A stretch of 64,000 bases of DNA, taken from Litoditis marina (Eukaryota > Nematoda > Chromadorea > Rhabditida > Rhabditidae). The notes under the pieces are model-generated. The model was not told the origin of the DNA, did not search any database, and saw only the letters and a list, made by a program, of their open reading frames with translations. How positions within the stretch are numbered: the stretch's first letter is position 1; each line of letters opens with the position of its first letter. Position numbers and translations under genes: made by a program. The DNA lies in the NCBI GenBank assembly GCA_964036275.1, contig OZ038433.1:15385801-15449800 (forward strand), given 5' to 3'. Shown in pieces: positions 23,801 through 37,200 of this stretch.

Positions 23801-26289
23801 CTCTGGAGTAGAAATGGGATACGTGAGACAGACGGGAGCTGGATGGGTTTTCATTTCTATTTGTTTTCCTTTCCATAAGGCCTTTTTTGCATTCCATAAG
23901 GCCTTTTTTGCATTCCATAAGGCATTTTTTGCATTCCATAAGGCGTTTTTTGCATTCCATAAGGCCTTTTTTGCATTCCATAAGGCCTTTCTTGCATTCC
24001 ATAAGGCCATTTTTGCATTCCATAAGGCCATTTTGGCCATTCCTTTTTGGTCATTCCATAATACCATAAGGCCATTCCATAATACCATAAGGCCTTTTTT
24101 GCATTCCATAAGGCCTTTTTTGCATTTCATAAGGCCTTTTCATAAGGCCATATTGGCGTTCCATAAGGCCATTTTTGCATTCCATAAGGCATTTTCATAA
24201 GGCCATATTGACGTGTTCCAAAAGGCCATTTTTGCATTCCATAAGGCCATTTTGGCATTCCATGAGGCCATTTTGGCGTTCCATAAGGCCTTTTTTGCAT
24301 TCCATAAGGCCTTTTTTGCATTCCATAAGGCATTTTTTGCATTCCATAAGGCCATTTGGGCCATTCCTTTTTGGTCATTCCATAATACCATAAGGCCATT
24401 CCATAATACCATAAGGCCTTTTTTGCATTCCATAAGGCCTTTTTTGCATTTCATAAGGCCTTTTCATAAGGCCATATTGGCGTTCCATAAGGCCTTTTTT
24501 GCATTCCATAAGGCCTTTTTTGCATTCCATAAGGCATTTTTTGCATTCCATAAGGCCATTTTGGCCATTCCATAAGGCGACAGACGTGAACTGGATGGGT
24601 TTTCATTTACCAAGTACAGCTGGGATTCGGTGAGAAGCACGTTCTCTGGAGTAGAAATGGGATACGTGAGACAGACGGGAGCTGGATGGGTTTTCATTTC
24701 TATTTGTTTTCCTTTCCATAAGGCCTTTTTTGCATTCCATAAGGCCTTTTTTGCATTCCATAAGGCATTTTTTGCATTCCATAAGGCGTTTTTTGCATTC
24801 CATAAGGCCTTTCTTGCATTCCATAAGGCCATTTTTGCATTCCATAAGGCCATTTTGGCCATTCCTTTTTGGTCATTCCATAATACCATAAGGCTATTCC
24901 ATAATACCATAAGGCCTTTTTTGCATTCCATAAGGCCTTTTTTGCATTCCATAAGGCCTTTTCATAAGGCCATATTGACGTGTTCCATAAGGCCATTTTT
25001 GCATTCCATAAGGCCATTTTGGCATTCCATAAGGCCATTTTGGCGTTCCATAAGGCCTTTTTTGCATTCCATAAGGCCTTTTTTGTATTCCATAAGGCAT
25101 TTTTTGCATTCCATAATGCGTTTTTTGCATTCCATAAGGCGTTTTTTGCATTCCATAAGGCCTTTTTTGCATTCCATAAGGCCTTTCTTGCATTCCATAA
25201 GGCCATTTTTGCATTCCATAAGGCCATTTTGGCCATTCCTTTTTGGTCATTCCATAATACCATAAGGCCATTCCATAATACCATAAGGCCTTTTTTGCAT
25301 TCCATAAGGCCTTTTTTGCATTTCATAAGGCCTTTTCATAAGGCCATATAGGCGTTCCATAAGGCCATTTTTGCATTCCATAAGGCCATTTTGGCATTCC
25401 ATAAGGCCATTTTGGCGTTCCATAATGCCTTTTTTGCATTCCATAAGGCCTTTTTTGCATTCCATAAGGCCTTTTTTGCATTCCATAAGGCCATTTTTGC
25501 ATTCCATAAGGCCATTTTGGCCATTCCATAAGGCCATTCGGGTCATTCCATAAGGCCATTTGGGCCATTCCTTTTTGGCCATTCCATAATACCATAAGGC
25601 CATTCCATAATACCATAAGGCCTTTTTTGCATTCCATAAGGCATTTTCATAAGGCCATATTGACGTGTTCCATAAGGCCATTTTTGCATTCCATAAGGCC
25701 ATTTTGGCATTCCATGAGGCCATTTTGGCGTTCCATAAGGCCTTTTTTGCATTCCATAAGGCCTTTTTTGCATTCCATAAGGCATTTTTTGCATTCCATA
25801 AGGCCATTTGGGCCATTCCTTTTTGGTCATTCCATAATACCATAAGGCCATTCCATAATACCATAAGGCCTTTTTTGCATTCCATAAGGCCTTTTTTGCA
25901 TTTCATAAGGCCTTTTCATAAGGCCATATTGGCGTTCCATAAGGCCATTTTTGCATTCCATAAGGCCATTTTGGCATTCCATAAGGCCATTTTGGCGTTC
26001 CATAAGGCCTTTTTTGCATTCCATAAGGCCTTTTTTGCATTCCATAAGGCATTTTTTGCATTCCATAAGGCCATTTTGGCCATTCCATAAGGCCATTTTG
26101 GCCATTCCATAAGGCGACAGACGTGAACTGGATGGGTTTTCATTTACCAAGTACAGCTGGGATTCGGTGAGAAGCACGTTCTCTGGAGTAGAAATGGGAT
26201 ACGTGAGACAGACGGGAGCTGGATGGGTTTTCATTTCTATTTGTTTTCCTTTCCATAAGGCCTTTTTTGCATTCCATAAGGCCTTTTTT

Positions 26290-27360
26290 GCATTCCATAA
26301 GGCATTTTTTGCATTTCATAAGGCGTTTTTTGCATTCCATAAGGCGTTTTTTGCATTCCATAACCATAAGGCCTTTTTTGCATTCCATAAGGCCATTTTT
26401 GCATTCCATAAGGCCATTTTGGCCATTCCATAAGGCCATTCGGGTCATTCCATAAGGCCATTTGGGCCATTCCTTTTTGGCCATTCCATAATACCATAAG
26501 GCCATTCCATAATACCATAAGGCCATTTTTGCATTCCATAAGGCCATTTTGGCATTCCATAAGGCCATTTTGGCGTTCCATAAGGCCTTTTTTGCATTCC
26601 ATAAGGCCTTTTTTGCATTCCATAAGGCATTTTTTGCATTCCATAAGGCGTTTTTTGCATTCCATAAGGCCTTTTTTGCATTCCATAAGGCCTTTCTTGC
26701 ATTCCATAAGGCCATTTTTGCATTCCATAAGGCCATTTTGGCCATTCCTTTTTGATCATTCCATAATACCATAAGGCCATTCCATAATACCATAAGGCCT
26801 TTTTTGCATTCCATAAGGCCTTTTTTGCATTTCATAAGGCATTTTTTGCATTTCATAAGGCGTTTTTTGCATTCCATAAGGCGTTTTTTGCATTCCATAA
26901 CCATAAGGCCTTTTTTGCATTCCATAAGGCCATTTTTGCATTCCATAAGGCCATTTTGGCCATTCCATAAGGCCATTCGGGTCATTCCATAAGGCCATTT
27001 GGGCCATTCCTTTTTGGCCATTCCATAATACCATAAGGCCATTCCATAATACCATAAGGCCATTTTTGCATTCCATAAGGCCATTTTGGCATTCCATAAG
27101 GCCATTTTGGCGTTCCATAAGGCCTTTTTTGCATTCCATAAGGCCTTTTTTGCATTCCATAAGGCATTTTTTGCATTCCATAAGGCGTTTTTTGCATTCC
27201 ATAAGGCCTTTTTTGCATTCCATAAGGCCTTTCTTGCATTCCATAAGGCCATTTTTGCATTCCATAAGGCCATTTTGGCCATTCCTTTTTGATCATTCCA
27301 TAATACCATAAGGCCATTCCATAATACCATAAGGCCTTTTTTGCATTCCATAAGGCCTTT
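26290..27360 (+). repeat. 537-bp tandem duplication in array B
   Basis: Patterns at 26445, 26529 and 26549 recur at 26982, 27066 and 27086, an exact offset of 537 bp, including the rare unit CCATAACCATAAGG and the rare TTTTTGATCATT. The corresponding region near 34.2-34.7 kb has only one copy. Confidence 0.8.
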
Positions 27361-30300
27361 TTTGCATTTCATAAGGCCTTTTCATAAGGCCATATTGGCG
27401 TTCCATAAGGCCATTTTTGCATTCCATAAGGCCATTTTGGCATTCCATAAGGCCATTTTGGCGTTCCATAAGGCCTTTTTTGCATTCCATAAGGCCTTTT
27501 TTGCATTCCATAAGGCCTTTTTTGCATTCCATAAGGCCATTTTTGCATTCCATAAGGCCATTTTGGCCATTCCATAAGGCCATTCGGGTCATTCCATAAG
27601 GCCATTTGGGCCATTCCTTTTTGGCCATTCCATAATACCATAAGGCCATTCCATAATACCATAAGGCCTTTTTTGCATTCCATAAGGCATTTTCATAAGG
27701 CCATATTGACGTGTTCCATAAGGCCATTTTTGCATTCCATAAGGCCATTTTGGCATTCCATAAGGCCATTTTGGCGTTCCATAAGGCCTTTTTTGCATTC
27801 CATAAGGCCTTTTTTGCATTCCATAAGGCATTTTTTGCATTCCATAAGGCCATTTGGGCCATTCCTTTTTGGTCATTCCATAATACCATAAGGCCATTCC
27901 ATAATACCATAAGGCCTTTTTTGCATTCCATAAGGCCTTTTTTGCATTCCATAAGGCCTTTTCATAAGGCCATATTGGCGTTCCATAAGGCCTTTTTTGC
28001 ATTCCATAAGGCCTTTTTTTGCATTCCATAAGGCTTTTTTTGCATTCCATAAGGCGTTTTTTTGCATTCCATAAGGCCTTTTTTGCATTCCATAAGGCCT
28101 TTTTTGCATTCCATAAGGCCTTTTTTGCATTCCATAAGGCCATTTTAGCCATTCCATAAGGCGACAGACGTGAACTGGATGGGTTTTCATTTACCAAGTA
28201 CAGCTGGGATTCGGTGAGAAGCACGTTCTCTGGAGTAGAAATGGGATACGTGAGACAGACGGGAGCTGGATGAGTTTTCATTTCTATTTGTTTTCCTTTC
28301 CATAAGGCCTTTTTTGCATTCCATAAGGCCTTTTTTGCATTCCATAAGGCATTTTTTGCATTTCATAAGGCGTTTTTTGCATTCCATAAGGCGTTTTTTG
28401 CATTCCATAAGGCCTTTTTTGCATTCCATAAGGCCATTTTTGCATTCCATAAGGCCATTTTGGCCATTCCATAAGGCCAACCGGGTCATTCCATAAGGCC
28501 ATTTGGGCCATTCCTTTTTGGTCATTCCATAATACCATAAGGCCATTCCATAATACCATAAGGCCTTTTTTGCATTCCATAAGGCCTTTTTTGCATTTCA
28601 TAAGGCCTTTTCATAAGGCCATATTGGCGTTCCATAAGGCCATTTTTGCATTCCATAAGGCCATTTTGGCCATTCCATAAGGCCATCCGGGTCATTCCAT
28701 AAGGCCATTTGGGCCATTCCTTTTTGGCCATTCCATAATACCATAAGGCCATTCCATAATACCATAAGGCCTTTTTTGCATTCCATAAGGCCTTTTCATA
28801 AGGCCATATTGACGTGTTCCATAAGGCCATTTTTGCATTCCATTAGGCCATTTTGGCATTCCATAAGGCCATTTTGGCGTTCCATAAGGCCTTTTTTGCA
28901 TTCCATAAGGCCTTTTTTGCATTCCATAAGGCATTTTTTGCATTCCATAATGCGTTTTTTGCATTCCATAAGACGTTTTTTGCATTCCATAAGGCCTTTT
29001 TTGCATTCCATAAGGCCTTTCTTGCATTCCATAAGGCCTTTTCATAAGGCCATATTGGCGTTCCATAAGGCCATTTTTGCATTCCATAAGGCCATTTTGG
29101 CATTCCATAAGGCCATTTTGGCGTTCCATAAGGCCTTTTTTGCATTCCATAAGGCCTTTTTTGCATTCCATAAGGCATTTTTTGCATTCCATAAGGCGTT
29201 TTTTGCATTCCATAAGGCGTTTTTTGCATTCCATAAGGCCTTTTTTGCATTCCATAAGGCCATTTTTGCATTCCATAAGGCCATTTTGGCCATTCCATAA
29301 GGCCATTCGGGTCATTCCATAAGGCCATTTGGGCCATTCCTTTTTGGCCATTCCATAATACCATAAGGCCATTCCATAATACCATAAGGCCTTTTTTGCA
29401 TTCCATAAGGCCTTTTCATAAGGCCATATTGGCGTGTTCCATAAGGCCATTTTTGCATTCCATAAGGCCATTTTGGCATTCCATAAGGCCATTTTGGCAT
29501 TCCATAAGGCCATTTTGGCGTTCCATAAGGCCTTTTTTGCATTCCATAAGGCCTTTTTTTGCATTCCATAAGGCAGTTTTTGCATTCCATAAGGCCTTTT
29601 TTTGCATTCCATAAGGCATTGTTTGCATTCCATAAGGCTTTTTTTGCATTCCATAAGGCCTTTTTTGCATTCCATAAGGCCATTTTGGCCATTCCATAAG
29701 GCGACAGACGTGAACTGGATGGGTTTTCATTTACCAAGTACAGCTGGGATTCGGTGAGAAGCACGTTCTCTGGAGTAGAAATGGGATACGTGAGACAGAC
29801 GGGAGCTGGATGGGTTTTCATTTCTATTTGTTTTCCTTTCCATAAGGCCTTTTTTGCATTCCATAAGGCCTTTTTTGCATTCCATAAGGCGTTTTTTGCA
29901 TTCCATAAGGCGTTTTTTGCATTCCATAAGGCCTTTTTTGCATTCCATAAGGCCATTTTTGCATTCCATAAGGCCATTTTGGCCATTCCATAAGGCCAAT
30001 CGGGTCATTCCATAAGGCCATTTGGGCCATTCATTTTTGGCCATTCCATAATACCATAAGGCCATTCCATAATACCATAAGGCCTTTTTTGCATTCCATA
30101 AGGCCTTTTCATAAGGCCATATTGGCGTGTTCCATAAGGCCATTTTTGCATTCCATAAGGCCATTTTGGCATTCCATAAGGCCATTTTGGCGTTTCATAA
30201 GGCCTTTTTTGCATTCCATAAGGCCTTTTTTGCATTCCATAAGGCATTTTTTGCATTCCATAATGCGTTTTTTGCATTCCATAAGGCGTTTTTTGCATTC

Positions 30301-32280
30301 CATAGGCCTTTTTTGCATTCCATAAGGCCTTTCTTGCATTCCATACGGCCATTTTTGCATTCCATAAGGCCATTTTGGCCATTCCATAAGGCCATTCGGG
30401 TCATTCCATAAGGCCATTTGGGCCATTCCTTTTTGGCCATTCCATAATACCATAAGGCCATTCCATAATACCATAAGGCCTTTTTTGCATTCCATAAGGC
30501 CTTTTCATAAGGCCATATTGGCGTGTTCCATAAGGCCATTTTTGCATTCCATAAGGCCATTTTGGCATTCCATAAGGCCATTTTGGCGTTCCATAAGGCC
30601 TTTTTTGCATTCCATAAGGCCTTTTTTTGCATTCCATAAGGCAGTTTTTGCATTCCATAAGGCATTTTTTGCATTCCATAAGGCTTTTTTTGCATTCCAT
30701 AAGGCCTTTCTTGCATTCCATGAGGCCTTTCCATAAGGCCGTTTTTGCATTCCATAAGGCCATTTTGGCATTCCATAAGGCCATTTTGGCGTTCCATAAG
30801 GCCTTTTTTGCATTCCATAAGGCCTTTTTTGCATTCCATAAAGCCTTTTTTGCATTCCATAAGGCATTTTTTGCATTCCATAAGGCCTTTTTTGCATTCC
30901 ATAAGGCCATTTTCGCATTCCATAAGGCCATTTTGGCCATTCCATAAGGCCATCCGGGTCATTCCATAAGGCCATTTGGGCCATTCCTTTTTGGCCATTC
31001 CATAATACCATAAGGCCATTCCATAATACCATAAGGCCTTTTTTGCATTCCATAAGGCCTTTTCATAAGGCCATATTGACGTGTTCCATAAGGCCATTTT
31101 TGCATTCCATAAGGCCATTTTGGCATTCCATAAGGCCATTTTGGCGTTCCATAAGGCCTTTTTTGCATTCCATAAGGCCTTTTTTGCATTCCATAAGGCA
31201 TTTTTTGCATTCCATAATGCGTTTTTTGCATTCCATAAGACGTTTTTTGCATTCCATAAGGCCTTTTTTGCATTCCATAAGGCCTTTCTTGCATTCCATA
31301 AGGCCTTTTCATAAGGCCATATTGGCGTTCCATAAGGCCATTTTTGCATTCCATAAGGCCATTTTGGCATTCCATAAGGCCATTTTGGCGTTCCATAAGG
31401 CCTTTTTTGCATTCCATAAGGCCTTTTTTGCATTCCATAAGGCATTTTTTGCATTCCATAAGGCGTTTTTTGCATTCCATAAGGCGTTTTTTGCATTCCA
31501 TAAGGCCTTTTTTGCATTCCATAAGGCCATTTTTGCATTCCATAAGGCCATTTTGGCCATTCCATAAGGCCATTCGGGTCATTCCATAAGGCCATTTGGG
31601 CCATTCCTTTTTGGCCATTCCATAATACCATAAGGCCATTCCATAATACCATAAGGCCTTTTTTGCATTCCATAAGGCCTTTTCATAAGGCCATATTGGC
31701 GTGTTCCATAAGGCCATTTTTGCATTCCATAAGGCCATTTTGGCATTCCATAAGGCCATTTTGGCATTCCATAAGGCCATTTTGGCGTTCCATAAGGCCT
31801 TTTTTGCAATCCATAAGGCCTTTTTTTGCATTCCATAAGGCAGTTTTTGCATTCCATAAGGCCTTTTTTTGCATTCCATAAGGCATTTTTTGCATTCCAT
31901 AAGGCTTTTTTTGCATTCCATAAGGCCTTTTTTGCATTCCATAAGGCCATTTTGGCCATTCCATAAGGCGACAGACGTGAACTGGATGGGTTTTCATTTA
32001 CCAAGTACAGCTGGGATTCGGTGAGAAGCACGTTCTCTGGAGTAGAAATGGGATACGTGAGACAGACGGGAGCTGGATGGGTTTTCATTTCTATTTGTTT
32101 TCCTTTCCATAAGGCCTTTTTTGCAGCCTTTTTTGCATTCCATAAGGCATTTTTTGCATTCCATAAGGCGTTTTTTGCATTCCATAAGGCGTTTTTTGCA
32201 TTCCATAAGGCCTTTTTTGCATTCCATAAGGCCATTTTTGCATTCCATAAGGCCATTTTGGCCATTCCATAAGGCCAATC
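26830..32280 (+). repeat. Recent segmental duplication, copy 1
   Basis: Every landmark here recurs 7405 bp downstream (27369 to 34774, 28161 to 35566, 29701 to 37106, 31968 to 39373), with identical rare variants such as the GCAGCC deletion unit next to the spacer at 31968. Only scattered substitutions separate the copies. Confidence 0.85.
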
Positions 32281-34234
32281 GGGTCATTCCATAAGGCCAT
32301 TTGGGCCATTCATTTTTGGCCATTCCATAATACCATAAGGCCATTCCATAATACCATAAGGCCTTTTTTGCATTCCATAAGGCCTTTTCATAAGGCCATA
32401 TTGGCGTGTTCCATAAGGCCATTTTTGCATTCCATAAGGCCATTTTGGCATTCCATAAGGCCATTTTGGCGTTCCATAAGGCCTTTTTTGCATTCCATAA
32501 GGCCTTTTTTGCATTCCATAAGGCATTTTTTGCATTCCATAAGGCATTTTTTGCATTCCATAAGGCTTTTTTTGCATTCCATAAGGCCTTTCTTGCATTC
32601 CATGAGGCCTTTCCATAAGGCCGTTTTTGCATTCCATAAGGCCATTTTGGCATTCCATAAGGCCATTTTGGCGTTCCATAAGGCCTTTTTTGCATTCCAT
32701 AAGGCCTTTTTTGCATTCCATAAAGCCTTTTTTGCATTCCATAAGGCATTTTTTGCATTCCATAAGGCCTTTTTTGCATTCCATAAGGCCATTTTCGCAT
32801 TCCATAAGGCCATTTTGGCCATTCCATAAGGCCATCCGGGTCATTCCATAAGGCCATTTGGGCCATTCCTTTTTGGCCATTCCATAATACCATAAGGCCA
32901 TTCCATAATACCATAAGGCCTTTTTTGCATTCCATAAGGCCTTTTCATAAGGCCATATTGACGTGTTCCATAAGGCCATTTTTGCATTCCATAAGGCCAT
33001 TTTGGCATTCCATAAGGCCATTTTGGCGTTCCATAAGGCCTTTTTTGCATTCCATAAGGCCTTTTTTGCATTCCATAAGGCATTTTTTGCATTCCATAAT
33101 GCGTTTTTTGCATTCCATAAGACGTTTTTTGCATTCCATAAGGCCTTTTTTGCATTCCATAAGGCCTTTCTTGCATTCCATAAGGCCTTTTCATAAGGCC
33201 ATATTGGCGTTCCATAAGGCCATTTTTGCATTCCATAAGGCCATTTTGGCATTCCATAAGGCCATTTTGGCGTTCCATAAGGCCTTTTTTGCATTCCATA
33301 AGGCCTTTTTTGCATTCCATAAGGCATTTTTTGCATTCCATAAGGCGTTTTTTGCATTCCATAAGGCGTTTTTTGCATTCCATAAGGCCTTTTTTGCATT
33401 CCATAAGGCCATTTTTGCATTCCATAAGGCCATTTTGGCCATTCCATAAGGCCAATCGGGTCATTCCATAAGGCCATTTGGGCCATTCATTTTTGGCCAT
33501 TCCATAATACCATAAGGCCATTCCATAATACCATAAGGCCTTTTTTGCATTCCATAAGGCCTTTTCATAAGGCCATATTGGCGTGTTCCATAAGGCCATT
33601 TTTGCATTCCATAAGGCCATTTTGGCATTCCATAAGGCCATTTTGGCGTTCCATAAGGCCTTTTTTGCATTCCATAAGGCCTTTTTTGCATTCCATAAGG
33701 CATTTTTTGCATTCCATAATGCGTTTTTTGCATTCCATAAGGCGTTTTTTGCATTCCATAGGCCTTTTTTGCATTCCATAAGGCCTTTCTTGCATTCCAT
33801 ACGGCCATTTTTGCATTCCATAAGGCCATTTTGGCCATTCCATAAGGCCATTCGGGTCATTCCATAAGGCCATTTGGGCCATTCCTTTTTGGCCATTCCA
33901 TAATACCATAAGGCCATTCCATAATACCATAAGGCCTTTTTTGCATTCCATAAGGCCTTTTCATAAGGCCATATTGACGTGTTCCATAAGGCATTTTTTG
34001 CATTCCATAAGGCCATTTTGGCCATTCCATAAGGCCATTTTGGCCATTCCATAAGGCGACAGACGTGAACTGGATGGGTTTTCATTTACCAAGTACAGCT
34101 GGGATTCGGTGAGAAGCACGTTCTCTGGAGTAGAAATGGGATACGTGAGACAGACGGGAGCTGGATGGGTTTTCATTTCTATTTGTTTTCCTTTCCATAA
34201 GGCCTTTTTTGCATTCCATAAGGCCTTTTTTGCA

Positions 34235-37200
34235 TTCCATAAGGCATTTTTTGCATTTCATAAGGCGTTTTTTGCATTCCATAAGGCGTTTTTTGCATTC
34301 CATAACCATAAGGCCTTTTTTGCATTCCATAAGGCCATTTTTGCATTCCATAAGGCCATTTTGGCCATTCCATAAGGCCATTCGGGTCATTCCATAAGGC
34401 CATTTGGGCCATTCCTTTTTGGCCATTCCATAATACCATAAGGCCATTCCATAATACCATAAGGCCATTTTTGCATTCCATAAGGCCATTTTGGCATTCC
34501 ATAAGGCCATTTTGGCGTTCCATAAGGCCTTTTTTGCATTCCATAAGGCCTTTTTTGCATTCCATAAGGCATTTTTTGCATTCCATAAGGCGTTTTTTGC
34601 ATTCCATAAGGCCTTTTTTGCATTCCATAAGGCCTTTCTTGCATTCCATAAGGCCATTTTTGCATTCCATAAGGCCATTTTGGCCATTCCTTTTTGATCA
34701 TTCCATAATACCATAAGGCCATTCCATAATACCATAAGGCCTTTTTTGCATTCCATAAGGCCTTTTTTGCATTTCATAAGGCCTTTTCATAAGGCCATAT
34801 TGGCGTTCCATAAGGCCATTTTTGCATTCCATAAGGCCATTTTGGCATTCCATAAGGCCATTTTGGCGTTCCATAAGGCCTTTTTTGCATTCCATAAGGC
34901 CTTTTTTGCATTCCATAAGGCCTTTTTTGCATTCCATAAGGCCATTTTTGCATTCCATAAGGCCATTTTGGCCATTCCATAAGGCCATTCGGGTCATTCC
35001 ATAAGGCCATTTGGGCCATTCCTTTTTGGCCATTCCATAATACCATAAGGCCATTCCATAATACCATAAGGCCTTTTTTGCATTCCATAAGGCATTTTCA
35101 TAAGGCCATATTGACGTGTTCCATAAGGCCATTTTTGCATTCCATAAGGCCATTTTGGCATTCCATAAGGCCATTTTGGCGTTCCATAAGGCCTTTTTTG
35201 CATTCCATAAGGCCTTTTTTGCATTCCATAAGGCATTTTTTGCATTCCATAAGGCCATTTGGGCCATTCCTTTTTGGTCATTCCATAATACCATAAGGCC
35301 ATTCCATAATACCATAAGGCCTTTTTTGCATTCCATAAGGCCTTTTTTGCATTCCATAAGGCCTTTTCATAAGGCCATATTGGCGTTCCATAAGGCCTTT
35401 TTTGCATTCCATAAGGCCTTTTTTTGCATTCCATAAGGCTTTTTTTGCATTCCATAAGGCGTTTTTTTGCATTCCATAAGGCCTTTTGTGCATTCCATAA
35501 GGCCTTTTTTGCATTCCATAAGGCCTTTTTTGCATTCCATAAGGCCATTTTAGCCATTCCATAAGGCGACAGACGTGAACTGGATGGGTTTTCATTTACC
35601 AAGTACAGCTGGGATTCGGTGAGAAGCACGTTCTCTGGAGTAGAAATGGGATACGTGAGACAGACGGGAGCTGGATGAGTTTTCATTTCTATTTGTTTTC
35701 CTTTCCATAAGGCCTTTTTTGCATTCCATAAGGCCTTTTTTGCATTCCATAAGGCATTTTTTGCATTTCATAAGGCGTTTTTTGCATTCCATAAGGCGTT
35801 TTTTGCATTCCATAAGGCCTTTTTTGCATTCCATAAGGCCATTTTTGCATTCCATAAGGCCATTTTGGCCATTCCATAAGGCCAACCGGGTCATTCCATA
35901 AGGCCATTTGGGCCATTCCTTTTTGGTCATTCCATAATACCATAAGGCCATTCCATAATACCATAAGGCCTTTTTTGCATTCCATAAGGCCTTTTTTGCA
36001 TTTCATAAGGCCTTTTCATAAGGCCATATTGGCGTTCCATAAGGCCATTTTTGCATTCCATAAGGCCATTTTGGCCATTCCATAAGGCCATCCGGGTCAT
36101 TCCATAAGGCCATTTGGGCCATTCCTTTTTGGCCATTCCATAATACCATAAGGCCATTCCATAATACCATAAGGCCTTTTTTGCATTCCATAAGGCCTTT
36201 TCATAAGGCCATATTGACGTGTTCCATAAGGCCATTTTTGCATTCCATTAGGCCATTTTGGCATTCCATAAGGCCATTTTGGCGTTCCATAAGGCCTTTT
36301 TTGCATTCCATAAGGCCTTTTTTGCATTCCATAAGGCATTTTTTGCATTCCATAATGCGTTTTTTGCATTCCATAAGACGTTTTTTGCATTCCATAAGGC
36401 CTTTTTTGCATTCCATAAGGCCTTTCTTGCATTCCATAAGGCCTTTTCATAAGGCCATATTGGCGTTCCATAAGGCCATTTTTGCATTCCATAAGGCCAT
36501 TTTGGCATTCCATAAGGCCATTTTGGCGTTCCATAAGGCCTTTTTTGCATTCCATAAGGCCTTTTTTGCATTCCATAAGGCATTTTTTGCATTCCATAAG
36601 GCGTTTTTTGCATTCCATAAGGCGTTTTTTGCATTCCATAAGGCCTTTTTTGCATTCCATAAGGCCATTTTTGCATTCCATAAGGCCATTTTGGCCATTC
36701 CATAAGGCCATTCGGGTCATTCCATAAGGCCATTTGGGCCATTCCTTTTTGGCCATTCCATAATACCATAAGGCCATTCCATAATACCATAAGGCCTTTT
36801 TTGCATTCCATAAGGCCTTTTCATAAGGCCATATTGGCGTGTTCCATAAGGCCATTTTTGCATTCCATAAGGCCATTTTGGCATTCCATAAGGCCATTTT
36901 GGCATTCCATAAGGCCATTTTGGCGTTCCATAAGGCCTTTTTTGCATTCCATAAGGCCTTTTTTTGCATTCCATAAGGCAGTTTTTGCATTCCATAAGGC
37001 CTTTTTTTGCATTCCATAAGGCATTGTTTGCATTCCATAAGGCTTTTTTTGCATTCCATAAGGCCTTTTTTGCATTCCATAAGGCCATTTTGGCCATTCC
37101 ATAAGGCGACAGACGTGAACTGGATGGGTTTTCATTTACCAAGTACAGCTGGGATTCGGTGAGAAGCACGTTCTCTGGAGTAGAAATGGGATACGTGAGA